Positions 1 to 5,574 of a stretch of DNA of 6,340 bases are shown one piece after another. The notes under the pieces are model-generated. The model was not told the origin of the DNA. It saw only the letters and a list, made by a program, of their open reading frames with translations, and ran no database searches. A program made the position numbers and the translations under genes. Origin of the DNA: JAKOQB01 sp050258235 (GTDB lineage Bacteria > Pseudomonadota > Gammaproteobacteria > Burkholderiales > Burkholderiaceae_F). The DNA lies in contig JBLMYK010000167.1 of NCBI GenBank assembly GCA_050258235.1, positions 1 through 6,340 on the forward strand, given 5' to 3'. Every line of letters starts with the position of its first letter. Within the stretch, counting starts at the first letter, position 1.

Positions 1-1
1 C

Positions 2-784
2 ACCGGAATGACGGGCTTTACCGTGGAAATCACCCCGGCAAGCCTCACTCTGGCAAGAGGCGAAACCAAATCGTTCACGATCAAGTTCACAAGGACGACT
101 GCGGCCCTCAACGCCTATACCGGCGGACAACTGACATGGAGCGACGGCACACATAGTGTTCGCACGCCGATCGTGGTCCGACCCGTTGCGCTCGCGGCTC
201 CGGCACAGGTTTCCGGCAGCTACAACGTGACGTTCGGATACAGCGGCACCTTCACCGCCACCGCTCGCGGTCTCGTTCCGGCCGCCATCACGGCGGGAAC
301 GGTGGCCGACGACCCGACCGACAGCACATGTTCACCTAGCTCGCCGAACGCGCAGTTGATCTCTGTGGTGATTCCGGCCGGGACAACATATGCGCGCTTC
401 TCGCTGTTCGACGCCGACGTGAGCCCGGGCTCCGACATCGACTTGTGTGTATTCAGGGGGACGACGCTCGTTGGCAGCAGCGGCAGCGGCACTTCGGCTG
501 AGGAGGTCAACCTGGTAAATCCGACTGCCGCCACATACACGGTGGTCGTACAGGGCTACTCGGTGGCCGGTTCGTCGCCGTTCAAGCTTCACACCTGGCT
601 GCTCGGCAGTGCGGACGCCGGCAACATGACGGTCAGCGCACCGGCCAGTGCGACGACCGGTGTAACCAGCGCGATCAATCTGTCGTTCAGCGGACTGACG
701 ACTGGCACGAAGTATCTCGGCTCGATCGCTTACTCGGGCGCGACGGCCATGCCGAACCCGACCATCGTTCGTGTCGATCCGTGA
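2..784 (+). CDS. S8 (subtilisin-like) serine protease, C-terminal part only
   Basis: This is the 3' end of a gene that begins before the window; the frame is open from base 2 and stops with TGA at 782-784, giving about 260 residues. Counting from the Met at base 8, residues 1-60 look like the Fn3-type domain that follows the catalytic domain in many S8 proteases. It includes GGQLTWSDGTHSVRTPIVV, close to the usual 'sWsDG.H.VrsPi.V' pattern. Residues about 70-200 resemble a PPC-type secreted beta domain (GTTYARFSLFDADV, DIDLCVF, GTYTV-like AATYTVVVQGY). A short Thr/Ser-rich tail ends MPNPTIVRVDP. No catalytic Asp/His/Ser motif lies in the visible part, so the protease call rests on the C-terminal architecture. 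Cys108 and Cys147, about 39 residues apart in the PPC-like domain, could form a disulfide in an exported protein (inference). The product is probably secreted. It could instead be another secreted protein carrying the same accessory domains. Confidence 0.8.
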   Translation, partial: TGMTGFTVEITPASLTLARGETKSFTIKFTRTTAALNAYTGGQLTWSDGTHSVRTPIVVRPVALAAPAQVSGSYNVTFGYSGTFTATARGLVPAAITAGTVADDPTDSTCSPSSPNAQLISVVIPAGTTYARFSLFDADVSPGSDIDLCVFRGTTLVGSSGSGTSAEEVNLVNPTAATYTVVVQGYSVAGSSPFKLHTWLLGSADAGNMTVSAPASATTGVTSAINLSFSGLTTGTKYLGSIAYSGATAMPNPTIVRVDP

Positions 785-808
785 CCTGAAACGAGCTCGT
801 TGACGACG

Positions 809-840
809 ACGCCCCGGAGAGCAATCTCCGGGGCGTTTTC
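809..840 (+). terminator. Intrinsic (Rho-independent) terminator of the protease gene
   Basis: A perfect 12-bp stem (809-820 with 825-836, core GCCCCGGAGA / TCTCCGGGGC) is closed by a GCAA tetraloop of the stable GNRA type and followed by GTTTTC. It starts 25 bases after the protease stop codon. The T-run is on the + strand side only; read on the minus strand the stem is followed by GTCGTCGTC, so it should end rightward transcription. It may still block read-through from the convergent lipoprotein gene as a plain hairpin. Confidence 0.9.
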
Positions 841-855
841 ATTGAAGACCTTGAA

Positions 856-1248
856 TTACGTCGAGCTGTCGGGGAGCGGCTCAGTGGACCGTCCTGGCGG
901 ACATAGCGTCAGTTCGCCGCGCGCGCTCGCGTGGTAATCGAGCAGGGCGTCGCCGGCCCGGATCCGGATCCGATACCCAGGCACGAGAGCCTGCGTGTAG
1001 ACCATGCCGGGCTCCGGGCAACCGAGCGAACCATCGGGCCAGATCACACGGATCGCGCTTTCGACAACAAGCGCGGACGGCGCGAGCCCGCTGGTACGCG
1101 CTGCATGCGCAAGCGCCGACCGCACTATCTGCGCCTGACCGTTTGCCATGGGCTGGACTCCCGTCGTCTGTTTCCGGTGCGGCAAGCCGCAGCCGCCCGC
1201 CAGCAAGACAGACATGGCGGCAACGGCCGTTACGTTACCGAGACTCAT
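856..1248 (-). CDS. Small predicted lipoprotein with a WPDGSLGCPEPG motif
   Basis: The predicted protein has 130 residues and no function I can name. The first 20 residues resemble a lipoprotein signal: a short hydrophobic stretch ending LLAGGC, with Cys20 as the likely lipidated residue. The N-terminus lacks Lys/Arg, which is weak for a signal peptide. The mature part has a helical stretch (residues 38-55), then WPDGSLGCPEPGMVYTQALV at 70-89, GYRIRIRAGD at 91-100 and DYHA at 104-107. I recall this WPDGSLGCP-PG...YTQALVPG...YHA block from small conserved uncharacterised proteins in many bacteria, so the gene is very probably real. Cys77 and Cys116 are conserved-looking and could pair. The ATG at 1248 was chosen because it starts the signal-like stretch and has GGGGGA 4 bases upstream; the frame stays open further upstream only as antisense shadow of leuS. 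It is divergent from leuS and convergent with the protease gene. Confidence 0.8.
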   Translation of the reverse strand: MSLGNVTAVAAMSVLLAGGCGLPHRKQTTGVQPMANGQAQIVRSALAHAARTSGLAPSALVVESAIRVIWPDGSLGCPEPGMVYTQALVPGYRIRIRAGDALLDYHASARGELTLCPPGRSTEPLPDSST

Positions 1249-1298
1249 CGCATCCCCCGCGCGACCCGCGGCCGTCAGTGCAGCGCAGCGCGCGCCGA

Positions 1299-1304
1299 TA
1301 TACT
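1299..1304 (+). promoter_or_regulatory. Candidate -10 element (TATACT) upstream of leuS
   Basis: TATACT matches the sigma-70 -10 consensus at five of six bases and is the only AT-rich hexamer in an otherwise very GC-rich 90-bp divergent region. It would place the leuS transcript start near 1311, about 28 bases before the start codon. No good -35 hexamer sits 16-18 bases upstream; the sequence there (around 1273-1281) is a poor match. Read on the minus strand the same site gives TATATC, so it might also serve the divergent lipoprotein gene. This is inference from the sequence alone. Confidence 0.4.
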
Positions 1305-1314
1305 CGCATGAGTA
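1301..1314. promoter_or_regulatory. Short dyad TACTC-N4-GAGTA over the candidate promoter
   Basis: A perfect 5-bp inverted repeat with a GCAT spacer overlaps the candidate -10 of leuS. It could be a small operator or part of a 5' leader hairpin. Five-bp dyads occur often by chance, and I do not recognise it as the site of any known regulator. Confidence 0.2.
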
Positions 1315-1338
1315 CGGCCAGCCACTGGACCATTTTCG

Positions 1339-3960
1339 ATGCAGGAGAAATACAACCCGCAGCAGGTTGAAGCCGATGCGCAGGCGCATTGGCAGGCCAC
1401 GCAGGCATATCGCGCGGTCGAGAACGACCCGCGCTTCCCGAAGGGCAAGTTCTACGTGTGCTCGATGCTGCCTTACCCGAGCGGCAAGCTGCACATGGGT
1501 CACGTGCGCAACTACACGCTGAACGACGTGATGTACCGCTACATGCGGTCGAGCGGTTACAACGTGATGACGCCGATGGGCTGGGATGCGTTTGGGCTGC
1601 CGGCAGAGAACGCCGCTATCGACAAGAAGATCGCGCCCGCCGCGTGGACGCGCCACAACATCGCCGACATGAAGTCGCAGATGCAGCCGTTGGGCCTGGC
1701 GTTCGACTGGTCGCGCGAGGTCGCGACCTGCGACCCCTCGTACTACAAGTGGAACCAGTGGCTGTTCCTAAAGATGCTCGAAAAGGGCATCGCCTACCGC
1801 AAGACGCAGATCGTCAACTGGGATCCGGTCGACAACACCGTGCTCGCCAACGAGCAGGTGATCGACGGCCGCGGCTGGCGCTCGAACGCGATCGTCGAGA
1901 AGCGCGAGATCCCCGGCTACTACCTGGCGATCACCAGGTACGCCGACGAGCTGCTCGACTGCGTGCAGAACAAGCTCGACGGCTGGCCGCCGCAGGTGCG
2001 CGCGATGCAGGAGAACTGGATCGGCAAGAGCGCGGGCGTGAACTTCGGCTTTCCGTACGAGATCGACGGCGAGAGCAAGCTCTTGCGCGTGTTCACCACG
2101 CGCGCCGACACGATCATGGGCGTCACCTTCATGGCGATCGCGGCCGAGCATCCTCTCGCCGCGCGGCTGGCGCGCGACAACCCGCAGCTTTCCGCGTTCA
2201 TCGAGGAATGCAAGCGCGGCAGCGTCGCCGAGGCCGACATTGCGACGATGGAAAAGAAGGGCATGGCGACCGGATTCTCCGTCGCCCATCCGCTGACCGG
2301 TGAGCGCGTGCCGGTGTGGGTCGGCAACTACGTGCTGATGGGCTACGGCGAAGGCGCGGTGATGGGCGTGCCGGCGCACGACGAGCGCGACTTCGCGTTC
2401 GCGAAGAAGTACGGCCTGCCAATCCAGCAGGTGATCGCGGTCAAGGGCGAGACTTTCTCGCTCGACGGCTGGCAGGACTGGTACGCCGACAAGCAGCGCG
2501 GCGTGTGCGTGAATTCCGGCAAGTACGACGGCCTCGACTACGAAGCCGCGACCGACGCGATCGCGGCGGATCTCAATGCCAAGGGTCTCGGCGACAAGCA
2601 GATCCAGTACCGGCTGCGCGACTGGGGCATCTCACGCCAGCGCTATTGGGGCACGCCGATCCCGATCATCCACTGCGATTCCTGCGGCTCCGTGCCGGTG
2701 CCGGAAAAGGACCTGCCCGTGGTGCTGCCCGAGGATCACGTGCCCGACGGCAGCGGCAATCCGCTGAACAAGGACCAGCGCTTCCTCGCATGCACCTGCC
2801 CGCAGTGCGGCAAGCCGGCGCAGCGCGAGACCGACACGATGGACACGTTCGTCGACTCGTCCTGGTACTACATGCGCTATTGCTCGCCGGATGCGGCGAC
2901 GATGGTCGATGCGCGCAACGATTACTGGATGCCGATGGACCAGTACATCGGCGGCATCGAGCACGCGGTGCTGCACCTCCTGTATGCGCGCTTCTGGACC
3001 AAGGTGATGCGCGACCTGGGACTGGTGAAGTTCGACGAGCCGTTCACGCGACTGTTCACGCAGGGCATGCTGCTGAACGACTGTTACTTTCGCGAAGACG
3101 AATCGGGCCGCACGCGCTGGTTCTATCCGAGCGAGGTCGAAGTCAGCTACGACGATCGCGGTCGCCCGACCGGCGCGATCGCGAAGGAAGATGGCCAGCC
3201 GGTAATGCTCGGCGGCATCGAGAAGATGTCGAAGAGCAAGAACAACGTGGTCGAGCCGCGCGACATCATTGCCAGGTTCGGCGCCGACACCGCGCGCGCG
3301 TTCGTGATGTTCGCCGGTCCGCCGGACATGAGCGCGGCGTGGTCTGACTCCGGCGCGGAGGGCGTGTATCGCTTTCTGCGGCGGCTGTGGACGTTCTGCT
3401 ACGCGCAGCGCGCCGCGATCAGCGGCGGCGGCGCGATCGACGGCCTGGCGTTGACGCCGCCGCTGAAGAACCTGCGGCGCGAATTGCAGCTGAACCTGAA
3501 GCAGGCGCTGTTCGACTATCAGCGCCTGCAGTACAACACGGTCGTGTCGGCCGCGATGAAGATGCTCAACGCGCTCGACGACGCCAGGCTCGGCGCCGAT
3601 GTCGCCGGCCGCGCGGTGCTGCGCGAGGGCACGAGCATCCTGCTGCGCACGCTGTACCCGATCGCCCCACACATCACGTACACGCTGTGGAACGAGCTTG
3701 GCTTTGCCAAGGCACACGGCGACCTGCTCGATGCGCCGCTGCCAGCAGTCGACGACGCCGCGCTGGTGCAGGACGAGATCGAGCTCGTGGTGCAGGTCAA
3801 CGGCAAGCTGCGTGGCTCGATCCGCGTACCGGCGCAGGCCGACCGCGCGGCGATCGAGCGCGCCGCGATGGCCGATGCCAACGTGCAGAAGTTCGTCGGC
3901 GGCAATCCGGTCAAGCGCGTGGTGGTGGTGCCGAACAAGCTCGTCAACGTCGTCGTCTAA
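1339..3960 (+). CDS. leuS: Leucyl-tRNA synthetase
   Basis: LeuS joins leucine to tRNA-Leu using ATP, in the cytoplasm. The 873-residue product is close to the usual bacterial length (about 860). The class I signatures are intact: HMGH at 52-55 within PYPSGKLHMGHVRNY, and KMSKS at 629-633. The CP1 editing domain (roughly 226-425) has the Thr-rich TTRADT at 253-258 and HDERD at 347-351. Thr258 and Asp351 appear to match the E. coli Thr252 and Asp345 that discriminate and bind mischarged amino acid. A CxxC pair at 446/449 and Cys485/487/490 form a likely zinc knuckle, which E. coli LeuS lacks but many relatives keep. The leucine-specific insert lies before KMSKS, the anticodon-binding helices follow it, and the C-terminal domain runs from about 805. 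The ATG at 1339 gives the usual N-terminus (MQEKYNP); only a weak TGGA lies 9 bases upstream. It is the first gene of the leuS-lptE-holA-proA run. Confidence 0.98.
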   Translation: MQEKYNPQQVEADAQAHWQATQAYRAVENDPRFPKGKFYVCSMLPYPSGKLHMGHVRNYTLNDVMYRYMRSSGYNVMTPMGWDAFGLPAENAAIDKKIAPAAWTRHNIADMKSQMQPLGLAFDWSREVATCDPSYYKWNQWLFLKMLEKGIAYRKTQIVNWDPVDNTVLANEQVIDGRGWRSNAIVEKREIPGYYLAITRYADELLDCVQNKLDGWPPQVRAMQENWIGKSAGVNFGFPYEIDGESKLLRVFTTRADTIMGVTFMAIAAEHPLAARLARDNPQLSAFIEECKRGSVAEADIATMEKKGMATGFSVAHPLTGERVPVWVGNYVLMGYGEGAVMGVPAHDERDFAFAKKYGLPIQQVIAVKGETFSLDGWQDWYADKQRGVCVNSGKYDGLDYEAATDAIAADLNAKGLGDKQIQYRLRDWGISRQRYWGTPIPIIHCDSCGSVPVPEKDLPVVLPEDHVPDGSGNPLNKDQRFLACTCPQCGKPAQRETDTMDTFVDSSWYYMRYCSPDAATMVDARNDYWMPMDQYIGGIEHAVLHLLYARFWTKVMRDLGLVKFDEPFTRLFTQGMLLNDCYFREDESGRTRWFYPSEVEVSYDDRGRPTGAIAKEDGQPVMLGGIEKMSKSKNNVVEPRDIIARFGADTARAFVMFAGPPDMSAAWSDSGAEGVYRFLRRLWTFCYAQRAAISGGGAIDGLALTPPLKNLRRELQLNLKQALFDYQRLQYNTVVSAAMKMLNALDDARLGADVAGRAVLREGTSILLRTLYPIAPHITYTLWNELGFAKAHGDLLDAPLPAVDDAALVQDEIELVVQVNGKLRGSIRVPAQADRAAIERAAMADANVQKFVGGNPVKRVVVVPNKLVNVVV

Positions 3961-3981
3961 CGGCGGCGATCAAAGAGCTTC

Positions 3982-4065
3982 ATCACCACAGAGACACAGA
4001 GGGCACAGAGTAGGAATGAAGAAGTCCTTCCATTGCTCTGTGTGCTCCGTGTCACTGTGGTTGAT
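3982..4065. repeat. Degenerate CACAGAG-type inverted repeat between leuS and lptE
   Basis: The left arm (3982-4010, containing CCACAGAGACACAGAG) and right arm (4036-4065, containing CTCTGTGTGCTCCGTGTCAC) are reverse complements at 25 aligned positions, with four mismatches and one extra base, around a 25-base loop. A further 6-bp match, AAGAGC at 3973-3978 with GCTCTT at 4069-4074, may extend it. The 84 bases are about 50% GC, visibly below the flanking genes. From memory, this type of dispersed palindromic repeat is common in intergenic DNA of many proteobacteria and is often mis-called as short proteins reading HRDTEG or LCVLCVS; both signatures appear here (HHRDTEGTE in one frame, CSVCSVS in lptE). 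Unusually, the right arm is inside a gene. Copy number elsewhere in the genome cannot be seen from this window. Confidence 0.8.
3998..4003 (+). promoter_or_regulatory. Candidate Shine-Dalgarno of lptE, inside the repeat's left arm
   Basis: AGAGGG is a reasonable match to the anti-SD target but sits 12 bases before the lptE ATG, which is longer than ideal. The only other purine-rich candidate, TAGGA at 4011-4015, touches the start codon and is too close. If AGAGGG is used, the ribosome site is supplied by the repeat and would be buried in its stem when folded. Confidence 0.35.
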
Positions 4066-4537
4066 CCTGCTCTTCCCCCTGGCACTGTCTTCCTGCGGCT
4101 TCAAGCTGCGCGGTGCGCAGCAGTTGCCGTTCGAGACGATCTATCTCGGCTTCCCGGCCAATTCGCCGCTCGGCTCGGAACTGGCACGGAATATCCGGGC
4201 CGGAACGAGCACCAGGGTCGTCGAGACGGCCAAGGACGCGCAGGCGGTGTTCGAGGTGCTCGGCGAAAACCGCGACCGCGAGGTGCTGTCGGTCAACGCG
4301 CAGGGCCGCGCGCGCGAATTCACGCTGCGGCAGCGGCTGACGTTCCGCCTGCACGACGGCAAGGGATCCGAGTACCTCGGTCCGACGCAGGTCGTCGTGC
4401 AGCGCGACGTCGCATTCGACGATGCGCAGGCGCTCGCGTTCGAGGCGGAGACCGCCCTGCTCTACCGCGACATGCAGACCGACCTTGTGCAGCAGATCCT
4501 GCGCAGGCTGGCGGCGGTCAAGGGCGTGCGCCGATGA
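4016..4537 (+). CDS. lptE: LPS-assembly lipoprotein LptE
   Basis: LptE is an outer-membrane lipoprotein that plugs and stabilises the LptD barrel, the final step of LPS export to the cell surface. The product is 173 residues, slightly shorter than E. coli LptE (193). Residues 1-26 form a lipoprotein signal: MKK start, hydrophobic LWLILLFPLAL, then lipobox LSSC with Cys27 lipidated. The mature protein begins CGFKLRG, the family hallmark. The rest fits LptE: an early strand (FETIYLGF), central strands (REVLSVNAQGRAREFTLRQR), and a terminal helix with DMQTDLVQQILRRL. Position between leuS and holA is the standard context and supports the call. Oddly, residues about 7-17 are encoded by the right arm of an inverted repeat, giving two extra cysteines (Cys7, Cys10) before the lipobox. 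ATG 4016 is the only start that gives a charged n-region; later GTG/TTG codons would lose it. The 3' end overlaps holA by four bases. Confidence 0.92.
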   Translation: MKKSFHCSVCSVSLWLILLFPLALSSCGFKLRGAQQLPFETIYLGFPANSPLGSELARNIRAGTSTRVVETAKDAQAVFEVLGENRDREVLSVNAQGRAREFTLRQRLTFRLHDGKGSEYLGPTQVVVQRDVAFDDAQALAFEAETALLYRDMQTDLVQQILRRLAAVKGVRR

Positions 4538-5574
4538 TCCTGAAGCCGGAAGCGCTGGCCGGCCATCTCGAGCGCGCGGCAGCCGCGGGCCGGCTCGCGC
4601 GCATCTACACGATCGCCAGCGACGAGGAGCTGCTGGCGATCGAGGCACAGGATGCGATCCGCAGCGCGGCGCGTGCGGCCGGCTATGCAGAACGCGATGT
4701 GCTGCACGCCGACGGCCGTTTCGACTGGTCGCTGCTCGTCGGCAGCGCATCGGGGCTGTCGCTGTTTGCGGAGAAGAAGATCGTCGAGGTCCGCCTGCCC
4801 TCGGGCAAGCCGGGCAAGGCCGGCGCCGAGGCCCTGCGCGAGCACGCGCTCGGTGCCGGCGAAGACACCCTGACGATCGTCGCGCTGCCGCGGCTCGATC
4901 GCGCCACGCGCGAATCGGCGTGGGCCGGAGCGCTCGAGCACGCGGGCGTATGGATCGACATCGCCAGGGTCGACCGCGCCGAGCTTCCGGCGTGGATCGG
5001 CCAGCGGCTCGCGCGCCAGCAGCAGCGCGCCGCCCGCCCGGCGCTCGAGCTACTGGCCGATCGCGTCGAAGGAAATCTGCTCGCCGCGCACCAGGAGATC
5101 TCCAAGCTCGCGCTGTTGTTTCCGGCCGGCGAGATCACGCTCGAACAACTGACCGAATCGGTGCTGAACGTGGCGCGCTACGACGTGTTCGCGCTGCCAC
5201 TTGCGCTGTACGCGGGTGATGCGGCGCGCGCGGTGCGGATGCTCGAGGGCCTGCGCGCCGAAGGCGAGGCGCTGCCGCTGGTGCTGTGGGCGATCACCGA
5301 GGAGATTCGAACGCTGCTGAAGGTGAAGTCCGGCGCCGACGCTGGCAGGCCGGTTGCCGCGCTGGCGCGAGAACATCGCGTCTGGGGACCGCGCGAACGC
5401 CTGCTGCCGCAGATGCTCGGCCGGGTGACTCAGGCGAGACTTGCTTCGCTGTTGACCCGCTGTGCCGACGTCGATCGGCTCGCCAAGGGACTTCGCGCCG
5501 ACACGCGCGATTCGGACCCGTGGCTAGAATTGGGCGATATCGCGCTCGGGCTGACGTCGCCCGCTCCAGCATGA
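4534..5574 (+). CDS. holA: DNA polymerase III subunit delta
   Basis: HolA is the delta subunit of the replicative clamp loader; it opens the beta sliding clamp so that it can be placed on DNA. The 346-residue length matches the family (E. coli 343). The N-terminal part (about 1-140) is the AAA+-like domain without a P-loop, as expected for delta, and includes the LFAEKKIVEVRLPSGKPGKAG region near the beta-binding segment. Residues 177-192 carry the RVEGNLLAAHQEISKL motif typical of HolA. The C-terminal collar domain follows, with ARYDVFALPLALYAGDAARA, LPLVLWAITEEIRTLL, and a final RLAKGLR...WLELGDIAL block. The ATG at 4534 overlaps the lptE stop (ATGA), and AAGGG lies 9 bases upstream within lptE, so the start is well supported and translation is probably coupled. 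The frame is open far upstream across lptE, but that part is shadow. Confidence 0.95.
   Translation: MILKPEALAGHLERAAAAGRLARIYTIASDEELLAIEAQDAIRSAARAAGYAERDVLHADGRFDWSLLVGSASGLSLFAEKKIVEVRLPSGKPGKAGAEALREHALGAGEDTLTIVALPRLDRATRESAWAGALEHAGVWIDIARVDRAELPAWIGQRLARQQQRAARPALELLADRVEGNLLAAHQEISKLALLFPAGEITLEQLTESVLNVARYDVFALPLALYAGDAARAVRMLEGLRAEGEALPLVLWAITEEIRTLLKVKSGADAGRPVAALAREHRVWGPRERLLPQMLGRVTQARLASLLTRCADVDRLAKGLRADTRDSDPWLELGDIALGLTSPAPA

Noticed and set aside
791..800. Perfect 10-bp palindrome ACGAGCTCGT just after the protease stop
   Set aside because: Too short to be meaningful by itself and next to a clear terminator; no partner site or second copy seen.
949..973. Tandem GGATCC GGATCC in the lipoprotein gene
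   Set aside because: It encodes part of the alternating Arg-Ile run of the protein; a two-copy match explained by coding content.
931..1311. Plus-strand frame opposite the lipoprotein gene
   Set aside because: Its composition is Arg/His/Ala-rich and without motifs, while the minus strand carries a signal peptide and a recognised conserved block.
1249..1656. Upstream extension of the lipoprotein frame into leuS antisense
   Set aside because: The extra 136 residues are antisense LeuS shadow and would bury the signal peptide in the middle of the protein.
2632..3717. Long open frame of 361 codons on the minus strand inside leuS
   Set aside because: It is antisense to unambiguous LeuS sequence; its translation is Arg/Ala/His/Val-rich with no domain pattern, as expected from GC-rich third-position bias.
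3387..4013. Frame ending in KELHHHRDTEGTE
   Set aside because: Most of it is a shifted reading of leuS. The ending is the familiar translation of the CACAGAG-type repeat and not a protein.
4033..4533. N-terminal extension of holA through the lptE region
   Set aside because: This frame overlaps LptE coding sequence and gives an Arg/Ala/Pro-rich shadow; HolA homology begins at the ATG at 4534.
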